Positions 1-9,212 of a stretch of 64,000 bases of DNA are shown here, in pieces. The notes beneath the pieces were generated by a model. That model saw only the letters and a program-made list of their open reading frames with translations, did no database searches and had not been told where the DNA came from. The stretch lies in the NCBI RefSeq assembly GCF_963678635.1, contig NC_087071.1:45865095-45929094 (forward strand), in the 5' to 3' direction. A program made the position numbers and the translations under genes. Within the stretch, counting starts at the first letter, position 1. Each line of letters opens with the position of its first letter. The stretch is from Symsagittifera roscoffensis. Its lineage: Eukaryota > Xenacoelomorpha > Acoela > Convolutidae.

Positions 1-1139
1 AAGTCCATCAACACCCAGCCTGGCTCTGCTATTCTTCCGAACAGCCTATCGTCGCTAGCCAGCCTTCTCAGTTCACTCTGCTCTACCCAATTCAGCACGG
101 AACAATCCATGACTGAGACCAGGTTGACATACAACACCGAATTCCTGTATGCCTTCACTTGAACGTCCGGGAACGCGAAAGTTATCACCGGTCCATACAC
201 CACTGTGACGAATTCCCGCAATCCGTGGACCAGAGCCAACGGATCGATCCGCATCATGACAGCCAAGTCTGTCAGTAAGGGCATGCCACAATACTGCTTA
301 CATTCGCCTGCGTTCGTCGCCACCTTGTCTTCTCCCGTGACGCTTCTGTTCTGTTGCAAAAGGTATTGAAGCAGGAGAGTCCTCCAATCCTTCATCTTCC
401 TGAACGAGGCGGTTTCCAACTGCGCATTGAACTCGCGACTTGTTCCCAGGAGTTGTTCAGGGTAACGCAACAGCACAAGCAAGTCACCCAGTCGACCGTA
501 GGTCATGGCAATCAGAGTCAGGAGTCCATCCAATCTCAAATCTGCCAACGCTTGGGTAAAGAGGTTTGCCGATCCTTTCACAAAGTTTTCATGACCAAAT
601 GTCACGTATAATGCTAGCACCAGGCCAATCGACAACTTCCTGATGTCCTTGACGAAACTCGCGATCAGGTTCCTAGATGCCTTCGGATAGCACGTCGATA
701 GGAAAGATGGCGTCCATCCCACTCCCATTCCACCCAAGATAGCATCTGATCGTTCATACTGTGCCTGAGTGGCCAGCACGTCAGCTTGGAACTTGTCCAG
801 CGACATCGTGTTAACGTCCTGCATCAGTTTCAACATCTTGCCTCCAGCTAACTCCCGGGCATCAAATAGATTCTTTAGATACGCGTGTATCTCTTTAATT
901 ATTGCCGGCTTATGCTCAAACGCGTCCTCACCCAAGGTGCACAGCCTCGGTGACAAATACAACCATACGTTGTTGTGCGGCTTCGTACGCAAAGCCATTG
1001 CCATGAGGTCCTCCTCCGCTGACGTCATGTTCTTTCTGATCATCCTTCCCTGCTCATTCTCTGCCTGATCCATCTGTCTGAACCAGAGATCATTAGCCAC
1101 CTGTTGTACTAACAGATGATCGTCATCTACCCCTGGTCT
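1..1139 (-). CDS. Unrecognised helical protein, partial (runs off left edge)
   Basis: Reading the minus strand from 1139 to 1 gives one open frame of about 379 codons with no stop, continuing beyond the window. The first in-frame ATG is at 1073. I do not recognise the family. The protein looks mostly alpha-helical, with leucine-rich stretches (for example around RKLSIGLVLALYVTFGHENF and LLTLIAMTYGRLGDLLVLL), and shows no catalytic motif I can name. It is in the same frame as the SGNH-like ORF upstream (1140-2321) and is separated from it by a single TAA, so it may be the C-terminal part of one longer product, or a separate protein starting at 1073. Composition (about 50% GC) matches the retroelement ORFs on this strand and not the AT-rich surroundings. 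Confidence 0.55.
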
Positions 1140-2321
1140 TTACTTCAGCAATCTGGCGAAGTTGGACAGCTCCAACCCCAGAACCTCATCTAGCACCAAC
1201 CGAGTTGTGCTACAATCTCTGAGCCCCTGTATGGCATTCGAAATGTCAGCCCAAACGGCGGGAAGCTCAGATCGGGACGGGTAGTAATTGTCCGGGTCCA
1301 CTACTCTGTTTGGGGCAGGAATTATCACATTGAACCTCCCCTCTGCTATTGTTGTGACCATTGTATATACAAATTGGAGGGGTTCTGGTAATGCAGCGTA
1401 CCCTGGTGACAATACAAAGATCACCTTCACCACATTCATGGTGAAGCGTTGTCTTGCTGCTGCCTCTACCTCAGCCATCGCCGAGAGCAGTGTCATTATC
1501 GCCTCCCCTATAACCTCGTTACTCGGGATCGACCCATCCGTCAGACGTGACAATAAGCCCCTGCTTTGCAGATGATCATTTGAGCCTGCAACCACTATTA
1601 CCTGCGGCTCCATACTGACCACCCTTCGCACACTTATCATCATGCCGATTGCTTGTCCCCAGTCCAATTTAGGTGCCGTCAAGAAAATCACATCGGGCCA
1701 AAACAGAGAACGGGGCGTGTAGAGATAATCGGAGCCGGCCACAATCAGATACTTGGCCGCCTTCATGTCCAAGGGATCATAAGCTGCAAAAAGGCCATCG
1801 CCTATTGGGGCCTTCAGTTTCCCATATCTCTTATCGTCTCCAACCACTGTTGTCGTTCGGGGGTAGTCCCTCGAATACTCGCCAGGCGTCTGACCGGGTG
1901 GTTTAGCGAACTGCCTGTACATCTTGTGATGCTTGTTATTGGGCTTGTTCTCTGTCTGGAACTTGCCCTTGCGAGCAGGTGGTGTCTTTTCCCGGGTCCT
2001 ATCTCGAACATCGGTGAGCGACCGGGTGTTCAAAGGTCCAAAGGTATTGTCATGAGGCAATCCATTCAAATCCACATGTCGGAGTGAGGTCGAGGAGCTG
2101 AATTGCTCCTGCTCTGCTAACAGCCAATCCACGCCCGGTATCCGATAAAGTCGCGATACTGTGGGACTTTCTCCGCCAGTCATTCTCATTGCGTCCTCCC
2201 GACACGTCAAGGTATTCATGTTCAATTTCGCCGACATCTCCGTCTTATACTGACCCCAATGACTAGGATCTGATCTATTCCAAAGCAGCCCGCTGCCTGA
2301 TTCGATTCCCTCCGCTGGCAC
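1140..2321 (-). CDS. SGNH-hydrolase-like protein, degenerate
   Basis: This 393-codon frame has no ATG at its upstream end; the first in-frame ATG is near 2237 (MSAKLNMNTL). The N-terminal half is polar and low complexity. The C-terminal half reads like an SGNH fold: a first block KYLIVAGSDYLY where GDS is expected, then VIVVAGSNDH matching the G-x-N-D block, and a late DPDNYYPSRSEL segment where the D-x-x-H block would lie. The canonical Ser (GDS) is replaced by GSD, and I see no clear catalytic His, so it may be a non-catalytic paralogue of the SGNH protein encoded just upstream (2222-3720). It overlaps that ORF out of frame by about 100 bp. The stop at 1140 is an isolated TAA; the same frame stays open to the window edge. 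Confidence 0.55.
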   Translation of the reverse strand: MPAEGIESGSGLLWNRSDPSHWGQYKTEMSAKLNMNTLTCREDAMRMTGGESPTVSRLYRIPGVDWLLAEQEQFSSSTSLRHVDLNGLPHDNTFGPLNTRSLTDVRDRTREKTPPARKGKFQTENKPNNKHHKMYRQFAKPPGQTPGEYSRDYPRTTTVVGDDKRYGKLKAPIGDGLFAAYDPLDMKAAKYLIVAGSDYLYTPRSLFWPDVIFLTAPKLDWGQAIGMMISVRRVVSMEPQVIVVAGSNDHLQSRGLLSRLTDGSIPSNEVIGEAIMTLLSAMAEVEAAARQRFTMNVVKVIFVLSPGYAALPEPLQFVYTMVTTIAEGRFNVIIPAPNRVVDPDNYYPSRSELPAVWADISNAIQGLRDCSTTRLVLDEVLGLELSNFARLLK

Positions 2322-2755
2322 GTACTTGTAGACGGTCCTGCTATCGAAGCAGGATTTGTCGTGGCAGGCGGATCGTTCCTCCTAGACGCGGTCTGGGAGT
2401 TATTCCTGTTGTTCTGCTCCACTGATCTCCCGAGTCGGCTTCCAATCGATTGCGGCCTGGGAGGAGGAGCAGTCCCTAGCCTGTCTCTCACGTTTGAGCT
2501 CGGAGCAACGGTTGCGGCTGCAACCGTCTCTGTTGCCAAGGGCCCCAGACGGTTGACGAGGGATTCGGGCACGGTTGTCCTTATTCTACTTCCTCCGGTC
2601 GAACTGGTCCGAGCCAGAGGACCGGTCGCCCTCGACTCTTGCTCCGCTTCCCTCAATTGCGTCTGAAACACATCATTAATCCAATGCCTCCCTCGTTGGG
2701 TATTGAAGTGTACTCCATCTCTAGTGAGCGCGATGTGATCAATCATGCGCAGCAT
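2222..2755 (-). CDS. SGNH hydrolase, C-terminal piece (frame-shifted)
   Basis: This frame starts by overlapping the end of the upstream ORF by 13 bases in a different frame. Its first 35 residues contain RDGVHFN, which fits the last SGNH block (D-x-x-H, giving catalytic Asp and His), followed by HWINDVFQ. The rest is Ser/Thr/Arg/Pro-rich and disordered. The upstream ORF (2743-3720) carries the other SGNH blocks but ends with none of this, so one hydrolase domain appears to be split by a frame change near 2743-2755. Either this copy is mutated or expression uses ribosomal frameshifting; I cannot tell which from one copy. Confidence 0.5.
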   Translation of the reverse strand: MLRMIDHIALTRDGVHFNTQRGRHWINDVFQTQLREAEQESRATGPLARTSSTGGSRIRTTVPESLVNRLGPLATETVAAATVAPSSNVRDRLGTAPPPRPQSIGSRLGRSVEQNNRNNSQTASRRNDPPATTNPASIAGPSTSTCQRRESNQAAGCFGIDQILVIGVSIRRRCRRN

Positions 2756-3720
2756 GTTCTCGAGATCTGGAGTCGCAACTCGCCAGGGTTGTTTCTCACC
2801 AGACTGCGGGTCATTTCATTCCACCGCGTCACGTTGCCATTCATGAAATCTGCAACTATGGTGCCCACCAAAGGATTTGGTGGTATCGTGCACAAGATCA
2901 CAAGCTTGGGTCTGTACTTTTCTTTCAATTCGTTCAAGAGACACACCAATAGAGGCTCCCACTTGCTCTCCGAAGTCACGGGGGCTCTCGAGACGTCATT
3001 GGTCCCCAGCATTATTATTAATGTATCCAGGTGATCCTCGCTCTGGAACTCCATCATTTTGATGACCTGAGCCACTGAGACTCCTCCAAAGGACAGAATG
3101 GTAGTCTGACCATTGACGAAGATCTCATTCAGATCTCTCACCAAACTGTCTCCAATGATCAAATGGCGACTCCCTGGGGGAATTACCTGGTCGTTCGTGG
3201 CGGGGTTCCAGCTCATGTCATTCAGGCAGGCTCGAGGATGCTCGGCTGGCACTTGCGTGGACTGATGACGTGCCATCAGATTATTCCTAATGTCTACTAC
3301 GCGAGACTTCTGAAAGACTCCACCAGGCGCTGACCTCGAGGACGCTATCGTGTGGGGCGCTCGCTCCGAGCTATTTGATGACTGATCACGACGCTGGGAA
3401 GAAACGATCCTACCCAATGTCCGTCCAGTGGTCCGGTTGATCTCCTCCATTGTCGCTCTGGCCACTTGGTTGAACGATTCTTGGAATTGAGGGACGAGGT
3501 AAGTGTCAGAAGGGTCTGGTATCGTGAACCTTTGACTAGAAGCAGACAGTCGTGTCTGCTGAGGAGCCTCGGGCTCTCTCGATGCACGCAAATCCAGAAC
3601 CTCGGTCCCTCTCGATACACACAGCTCCTGAGCTGTTGTCCCGGGGCGTGTGTCGTTGGATCCCTCCGAGGATCTCATGCTCGCCAGGACTTCCGGTGAC
3701 ACTTGGCTCACCTTCGCCAT
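2743..3720 (-). CDS. SGNH/GDSL hydrolase domain protein, N-terminal piece
   Basis: The 325-aa frame begins with an ATG directly after the TAA of the upstream ORF, in the same frame. Residues 1 to about 180 are polar and low complexity. From about 185 on it shows SGNH blocks in order: HLIIGDSLVRDLN (block I, Ser nucleophile), LSFGGVSVAQV (Gly of block II), IIMLGTNDVSRA (block III, Gly and Asn), and CTIPPNP. The Asp/His block is found only in the following overlapping frame (2222-2755). Esterases of this fold occur as accessory domains in some retroelements, notably ORF1 of CR1/L2-type LINEs. Here it lies downstream of a Ty3/gypsy gag-pol on the same strand. Its substrate is unknown. Confidence 0.65.
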   Translation of the reverse strand: MAKVSQVSPEVLASMRSSEGSNDTRPGTTAQELCVSRGTEVLDLRASREPEAPQQTRLSASSQRFTIPDPSDTYLVPQFQESFNQVARATMEEINRTTGRTLGRIVSSQRRDQSSNSSERAPHTIASSRSAPGGVFQKSRVVDIRNNLMARHQSTQVPAEHPRACLNDMSWNPATNDQVIPPGSRHLIIGDSLVRDLNEIFVNGQTTILSFGGVSVAQVIKMMEFQSEDHLDTLIIMLGTNDVSRAPVTSESKWEPLLVCLLNELKEKYRPKLVILCTIPPNPLVGTIVADFMNGNVTRWNEMTRSLVRNNPGELRLQISRTCCA

Positions 3721-4362
3721 TTACAGCTCCGTCAGGTGCTTTATTTCATCCTCCTTATAAGCCACCTGTAGATCTTCGTATTTCTTCTTCCATTCGTCCC
3801 TTTCTCGAGCTATTGCCCTATACTCCTGGAGTTTGGCACACCGCTCGCTCTGATCTTTCTCCTTCTTTTCCAGCGTCTCGATCGTCTCCGACGTCTGGAT
3901 CTCTATCTCACTCACCCTCACTTTCTTCAAAGGAGGAGCGGCTGTAGGAGAGTCGACCGAATGTGACGGGCCTGGCCCATCACGTTGTCTCTTTGCTCCG
4001 ATGAGTGGCTGCGCCGGTTGGACTGGTAAGGGCATCTCACCTAGCCGGTGGTCCCTCTGTTCACCCAGTCCTGGCTCACGAGCCAGGTCGTGGCCAGACA
4101 TTTCTCCACGCCGCCATCTCATCAGTCGGTTTCGACCTCTCTCGGCGGTCCCGGACTCACCGTAGGCCAACATCAACACGACTTCTGTAGGGCGATTCCC
4201 TCGACCCTCTCGTCCTAGTGCATTGAGGAGTGCGACCACAAACATCGCCAACCCCGGGTCTTCTCGTGTGAAATCACAATCGATCAGCCGCTGATAGATC
4301 TCGTCTAGAGTCGCTCCTAGACTCGCTGAGAGGAATTCCATGAGTTCGTTCTTGTCACCCAT
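3721..4362 (-). CDS. Coiled-coil protein of unknown function
   Basis: A 213-aa ORF with a good ATG start (MGDKNELMEFLS). The N-terminal 60 residues look helical, the middle is basic and Pro/Arg-rich, and residues about 155-213 form a charged coiled coil (KKEKDQSERCAKLQEY and on). I do not recognise it. It is the first ORF after the hairpin-bearing spacer, so it is a candidate for the first gene of a second transcript or the start of a second polyprotein. Its TAA is followed at once, in the same frame, by the ATG of the SGNH ORF, so the two may be one interrupted polyprotein or use termination-reinitiation. Confidence 0.5.
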   Translation of the reverse strand: MGDKNELMEFLSASLGATLDEIYQRLIDCDFTREDPGLAMFVVALLNALGREGRGNRPTEVVLMLAYGESGTAERGRNRLMRWRRGEMSGHDLAREPGLGEQRDHRLGEMPLPVQPAQPLIGAKRQRDGPGPSHSVDSPTAAPPLKKVRVSEIEIQTSETIETLEKKEKDQSERCAKLQEYRAIARERDEWKKKYEDLQVAYKEDEIKHLTEL

Positions 4363-4833
4363 TTCTTATCGTGTTGATTCTTCTTGTCGTGTCGTGTAAT
4401 TCCTTAGTTTGATTCAATTAATTCAATAAACAATTTCTGATCAATCAAGATCTAAAAAACAAGTCGCGACTTAGAACCATCATTTTTGGATACAACATCA
4501 TTCAATTCTTTAAAACTCTCAATTGAAATTCTTTTCTCAATTCTGATTTAAAAATTTAGCACCAAGGTGGATCGTCCACCTTTACCTTTGTCAGAGTAGC
4601 ACGAATGTGCGCTGTCACCTTGATGACCTGGAGTACTCCAGGTCCTTTATGATATAAAACATAAAACATAATCATAACAAAAACATAATATAAACATATA
4701 AACATCACACACCTATACTATCACATAAAAACATAATCCCTAATAATGTACCTAAAACCTAACCTAACCTGAAACTTGAGTCCAATTCCTATCAAATAAC
4801 TTAATAAAAACCACTTATCGCCGAGCGCATTTC
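4363..4833 (-). other. Spacer between macro-domain ORF and accessory ORFs, with hairpins
   Basis: No coding frame is supported here. The stretch contains three consecutive inverted repeats: 4564-4582 (8-bp stem AAGGTGGA, 3-nt loop), 4599-4610 (GCAC, loop GAAT) and 4625-4644 (perfect palindrome GACCTGGAGTACTCCAGGTC). The part next to the macro ORF (about 4650-4800) is very AT-rich with repeated AAACATA. On the minus strand this spacer precedes the accessory ORFs, so promoter, RNA-processing or recombination roles are all possible; none is demonstrated. Confidence 0.5.
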
Positions 4834-5913
4834 TTAGCATATGCTCAGATAGTATTTTTTATGTAAGTAAACTTCTATGTCAGTCTCTGAAAATATCACA
4901 TGTACAAGAGCGTACAACTCTCTCGGGTGTAGCTTCCCTCTATTGGGATCATAAACTGGTAACGAGAGAGAGGTCACACCTCTCTCAACCAGGAAATCCC
5001 TAAGTCGAGTCAAGGCCAATACCAAGCTCTCCGGATTCACGTGTTGCCTATCAGTAGCTTTCGAAATCAAAAAACACAAATATTTCCCTGGTATCTGTGA
5101 TGCGACATGGGGCAACGCTATCATTCCTCCTACACCAGGCCTCTGTTTCCACAAAAACTCGATATTCTTGTACTCTCTTTTAAAGTCAGCTGCTAGTGCT
5201 GTTTTGAAGCTTACATCCGCCGTTATCGCTATGGCGCACGTGCGTTCCGTGAGTATGAAATCGCTGTCCGTTATGACGATATTGTTCGAATAATGGTTCG
5301 GTAGATCAAAATACGATTCAAAGATTCGTCCAAAAGGTGGTTTCTTAGCATTCTCGCCCTCTGTCTCTAGTTCTCCGGTTTCTCTTGCCGATTTCAATTT
5401 TTTTATTATGAGATTTTCGGTGTGGGTGAGTCCTACCCCCACTCCCCGGACAAAAATATCCATCGACGTCCCCGTTGATCGCCCAAAGTCTAGGAGACCG
5501 AGGTTGGATTGTGGAACACGTAGAGGACCATCTGGGGCGACCCAGTTGGACTCGGTATTGTCATGACTGATGTATTTGACGCCGTCTCTATCGACGTCCT
5601 GAATCGTCAGGATCGGCTCTTTTGGATCTGTCGGCAGATCATGGAGCCATTCGAGCACGCGCAAGTTTGTTAGTTCTTGCTCATGAGTCTGTTCCGCTTC
5701 TGGTTCGAACTCCACTTCCGGTTCTGATCGATCGTCGATCCAATCTTGATCCATATCGTTCACAAGGTCGATTTCTTCTAGCATCGCCACTTCATCCAGT
5801 CCCACCAGCGAGTCTATGACATCACTCACTACTATCCTGTCTACAACGAAGTCCTCACCATACGGATTGTATTTCTTCTGGTTTTTTCCTCTCTTGCTTT
5901 GGCGTGTTTCCAT
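4834..5913 (-). CDS. Macro-domain protein, TARG1/OARD1-like, at 3' end of gypsy pol
   Basis: The 359-aa frame opens with MET-R-Q-S-K-R-G-K, has an acidic N-terminal third, and from about residue 215 to the end resembles a macro domain of the TARG1/OARD1 type: ITADVSFKTALAADFK (ligand-binding loop), YLCFLISKAT (strand with a conserved Lys), LRDFLVERGVTSLSLPVYDP, and SETDIEVYL. Macro domains bind or hydrolyse ADP-ribose adducts. The Lys used as nucleophile in TARG1 seems kept (ISK), but the later loop that carries the catalytic Asp reads YDPNRGKL, so hydrolase activity is doubtful and binding is the safer inference. It is in frame with the integrase ORF, separated by one TAA and 14 open codons, so it may be a Pol C-terminal extension. 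Homology is my reading by eye and needs a profile search. Confidence 0.6.
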   Translation of the reverse strand: METRQSKRGKNQKKYNPYGEDFVVDRIVVSDVIDSLVGLDEVAMLEEIDLVNDMDQDWIDDRSEPEVEFEPEAEQTHEQELTNLRVLEWLHDLPTDPKEPILTIQDVDRDGVKYISHDNTESNWVAPDGPLRVPQSNLGLLDFGRSTGTSMDIFVRGVGVGLTHTENLIIKKLKSARETGELETEGENAKKPPFGRIFESYFDLPNHYSNNIVITDSDFILTERTCAIAITADVSFKTALAADFKREYKNIEFLWKQRPGVGGMIALPHVASQIPGKYLCFLISKATDRQHVNPESLVLALTRLRDFLVERGVTSLSLPVYDPNRGKLHPRELYALVHVIFSETDIEVYLHKKYYLSIC

Positions 5914-5955
5914 AGTGAGAGGAAAGTCAGGCTGTATTCCTTTGTCAATTTCGGT

Positions 5956-7254
5956 TTATTCCGGGCAATCCCAGTCTTCTTCGGCATAGGGTAGAGTTTC
6001 ATCGTCCACCTCTACTCGTTCAGTCAACTCGAGATCCAGTGGTAGATCGCAATCGTCCACCACCTCATTCCCGTCGTTCTTGTCGCGAGTACCCCTTTCA
6101 TTCACTTCACAAGCAGGATCCACTATTAAATAATCTCCCTCTTGCATGTCCACTGGGATGCACCAATCCTCTGACGAGGCATTGTGTGGTTTGATATTCT
6201 CGTAATGAGCCGCTCTTCCAGTGCTCAGCCGATAAAAACGACCTCCTTGGTGCACCTCTGTTATCTGAAATGGACCACGCCATTTCTTTAACAGTTTCTT
6301 GGTTCCTTTTGGTGGAATCACTTCCTGGAACACCCAGACGTAATCGCCAACTGAGTAGGCTTTTGCATCGGTTGTCCTTTTATCAAACCTCCTTTTTTGT
6401 CTAATTTGCACCTGTTGCGTATTCCTCCTGCATAAGTCATTCAGGTCCTGTTGTCTTCTAATAACGTCCCGCACGTACGTTTGCGGTGCTGTCCTCTTCC
6501 CTTCATATTCAGGGTAGAAGAACGTTAACGGGAGTGCTTTTTCGTGACCCGTCAGCATCATATGCGGACTTATTCCCGTGGTGGAATGCTCCGTGCTGTT
6601 GTAAGCACCCATCACTTGTGGCAAGTGCTTGTCCCAGTCATCCATGTAGCGTGAGCAGTAGACTCTCAACATGGATACCAGTGTGCGATTCTGCCTCCCG
6701 ACTAGGCCATTCGTTTGCGGGTGATAAGTGGTCGAGTGGGCCTGCGCTACCTGCGACCTTTTCATTAACTCTTTCGTGAGATCACCTACGAATGCTTTGC
6801 CATTGTCCGATTGGAACGTGATGGGGCAGCCATGCCTTGCTATCCACACATTTATCAAATGATCGCATGTTTCTTCTGCCGATGCAGTCATGCAGGGTGC
6901 TGCCTCCGCATACTTCGTAAAATGATCGATCATTACCAGCACCTGATTATAGCCCGTTGCTGTCATACAGATTTTCTGATGATCAATTTGCACCACTTCG
7001 TTGAAACCTGACGACTCTATTGACTGTAGGGGGAACCTTAGCTTCCTGGGATCCTTCGCTTGCTGACATGACAGGCATGCTGCGATCCACTTCTCACAAG
7101 CCTTCTTCAATCCCGGCCATTCAAATCGTTTCTGTATCCTGTTGTACACTTTGTCCACGCCTTGATGACCCATCTGATAATGTGAACGAAAGAGCAATTC
7201 GGTCTGGGACAACTGTGGTAACACTATTGAATTGTATTTATAACTGTGGTAACA
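5956..7254 (-). CDS. Ty3/gypsy integrase
   Basis: The frame from about 7254 to 5956 (ATG possible at 7224) encodes an integrase. An HHCC zinc-binding region is visible (HYQMGHQGVDKVY then CLSCQQAK), followed by the catalytic core: VQIDHQKI (Asp 1), TFQSDNGKAF (Asp 2) and HPQTNGLVGRQNRTL, where the usual Glu before the Arg-Gln/Asn pattern reads G-L-V-G, so the third acidic residue appears replaced by Gly in this copy. A C-terminal KKWRGPFQITEVHQGG segment matches the GPY/F module of gypsy integrases, followed by an acidic tail. A changed catalytic residue together with nearby stops suggests a defective copy. The frame is open upstream to the TAG at 7255. Confidence 0.85.
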   Translation of the reverse strand, partial: CYHSYKYNSIVLPQLSQTELLFRSHYQMGHQGVDKVYNRIQKRFEWPGLKKACEKWIAACLSCQQAKDPRKLRFPLQSIESSGFNEVVQIDHQKICMTATGYNQVLVMIDHFTKYAEAAPCMTASAEETCDHLINVWIARHGCPITFQSDNGKAFVGDLTKELMKRSQVAQAHSTTYHPQTNGLVGRQNRTLVSMLRVYCSRYMDDWDKHLPQVMGAYNSTEHSTTGISPHMMLTGHEKALPLTFFYPEYEGKRTAPQTYVRDVIRRQQDLNDLCRRNTQQVQIRQKRRFDKRTTDAKAYSVGDYVWVFQEVIPPKGTKKLLKKWRGPFQITEVHQGGRFYRLSTGRAAHYENIKPHNASSEDWCIPVDMQEGDYLIVDPACEVNERGTRDKNDGNEVVDDCDLPLDLELTERVEVDDETLPYAEEDWDCPE

Positions 7255-7260
7255 CTATTG
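7204..7260 (-). repeat. Short local duplication creating a premature stop
   Basis: The 20-base segment TCAATAGTGTTACCACAGTT (minus strand) occurs twice about 31 bases apart, at the junction between the linker ORF and the integrase. The first copy puts TAG in the linker frame. This looks like a small slippage duplication that broke the polyprotein. Confidence 0.6.
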
Positions 7261-7884
7261 ACTAGGTGGTCTAGTCAACCTCTCCCCGGACAAGTCGTCC
7301 TGCACGGGCTCAAAGGTGTCTGACTCCTCAGACGAGTCGTCCTTGACTGGCTCGAAGGTGTCAGACTCCACGGACATTGTCTCGTCCACGGACGAACAAT
7401 CTGGGCTTGGCTCGTATTCCTCTTTTGCATCCGTGAAGTGCACTCTCCTCGTGAAGCTAGATTTCGACCTGATCCTGACTTCCTCAGTAGTTTGGTTCTG
7501 ATTCAATGTTCCATATTCAGTGAACGAAGTTCTCAACAAGACTTCTTTCTGCATCGAGCTCACCAGCTGGTTGACGATCGACCTGCAATCCCGTTCAACG
7601 CCTCGGCTGCGAATGGACACTGGCCTCTTCTCTGTTCTCTCGGTGACAGTCAACCGCTGCATTGTCTCCATCCATTCACGATCATGCCTATCCACTTCCT
7701 TGTCCAACAAGTCACGGAGTTTTCCCATGACGTCCGGCGCCACGTTCACCGTCCTGTTCAATAGAGCCATGCTGTTTATACCCAGCCTGGTTAGTTCTTG
7801 CTGTACCAAATTGGATCGGACTAGCAGATCCAGCGGAACGGGCTCGCCTCTAGCTAAAAGCTTTATCTCCGCGGCCGTCTCCAC
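7255..7884 (-). CDS. Pol linker region between RNase H and integrase
   Basis: A 209-aa frame lying between RNase H and integrase on the same strand. The upstream end has no ATG (GTG), as expected for a piece of a polyprotein. It contains a helical N-terminal half (LLARGEPVPLDLLVRSNL), a middle with Arg/Ser-rich stretches, and an acidic C-terminal repeat in which S-D-T-F-E-P-V occurs twice. I know no function for it. Its first 85 residues are present a second time at 9131-9421 because of the 1537-bp tandem duplication. Confidence 0.6.
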   Translation of the reverse strand: METAAEIKLLARGEPVPLDLLVRSNLVQQELTRLGINSMALLNRTVNVAPDVMGKLRDLLDKEVDRHDREWMETMQRLTVTERTEKRPVSIRSRGVERDCRSIVNQLVSSMQKEVLLRTSFTEYGTLNQNQTTEEVRIRSKSSFTRRVHFTDAKEEYEPSPDCSSVDETMSVESDTFEPVKDDSSEESDTFEPVQDDLSGERLTRPPSQ

Positions 7885-7925
7885 TGGAAGGTCAGGGTGT
7901 CCAGGTATAGGATGTCCTGATTTGT

Positions 7926-9212
7926 CTAACCACCTAGTAATGGCAGCTTGTCGTAGGTTTCTTTGTCCACAAAGGAAAACCCGTCTTTGATCTCTGATTG
8001 GTTAGCCTGCTTCTCCTCGAGGCGCTCATAAAATTCTGTCTTTTTACTGAGGCTATCTGCGTTCTGGTGCTGGTCACGGATACGGTGCTCTATGATCATG
8101 TGGTATCCATCCAGGCGCACAATCCAACGACCAATATAGCTTTGGTCCATCGAATAGGTTTTCAGCCAGGCAAGGGCACGATTATCCACACGTAACTTGA
8201 AGGGAGCACTCCCCAAGTAGGCCCTGTATTTTTCCACGAAAGTGATCACCGCAAACATCTCCGCTTTTGGTGCGCCGTACTTCATTTCAGTATCACTCAG
8301 GACTTTACTCCCGTAGGCTATCGGACGAAGAACCGTTCTCCCGTTCCACTCCTGCTCCTGGTGAAGTATGCCCGATATCGCAACCACTGATGCATCCGTG
8401 TCCAGCACGAACATCCCCTTCTCCGTTGGCATGCCGAGGACCGGTGCCTCGCAAAGTTCACGTTTGATGTTTTCAAATGACACTTGTGCCTCATCAGTCC
8501 AGGTGAACTTTTTGCCCTTGTTTCTCATCAACCTCTGCATGGGGTATATTTTGTCAGCATACCCCTTGATGAACTCTCGATAATAATTTGCGAATCCCAG
8601 AAAACTCATCAGCTGTGTGTCTGTTTTAGGTGCCTTCCAGGTCAGCACCGCTTCAACCGCTTCGGGATCTGGTCTCACTCCATGTTTGTCAACCAGGCGG
8701 CCCAGATATTTAATGGAATCCCTGAGGATTTCACACTTAGAGGGTTTGCATTTCAGACCCGCCTGCTTCATGCAAGAAAACACCTCCTCCAACCTCTCTA
8801 TGTGGTCTTCTAAGGTTGGTGTTGCAATCACGACATCATCGACATAACACATGATGAGATTCCCGTATTTCTTAGTGACGCTCGTGAGTGCCTGGGCCAT
8901 CAGTCGCTGGAATGTGGCCGTCGCGTTGCACAATCCGAATGGCATCCTCTTCCACTGGAACAGTCCCAGCTCACACGCGAAACCTGTTTTCTCTCGATCT
9001 TGCTTTCTGAGTGGCACTTGCCAGAATGCGGAGCCCAAATCCAACGTCGTGAAGAACTTAGCGTCTCCCATCTTGGATAGGCTCTCATCGATGCGGGGAA
9101 TCGGGTATGCGTCCTTTATAGTCACTGCGTTCAGATAACGGAAATCACAACAAAATCTGAGTTGTCGCCCTTTCTCTCGGTGACAGTCAACCGCTGCATT
9201 GTCTCCATCCAT
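7926..9212 (-). pseudogene. Second (3') copy of RT/RNase H, 5'-truncated
   Basis: This 428-codon frame repeats the polymerase from QLRF.CDFRYLNAV onward, including the YVDD catalytic motif, the palm/thumb and RNase H (FVLDTDASV, KAEMFAV, VDNRAL, HQNADSLS). The first residues come from out-of-frame linker sequence across the duplication junction, so the N-terminal fingers of RT are missing and the product would not be a complete enzyme. It ends at a TAG, with the linker continuing in another frame. Differences from the other copy include a Trp/Cys, Arg/His and Gly/Arg change. Confidence 0.8.

Noticed and set aside
354-2087. Plus-strand frames at 354-611, 769-1068, 1288-1575 and 1653-2087
   Set aside because: They are antisense to the long minus-strand frames, carry no domain, and reflect codon bias of the opposite strand.
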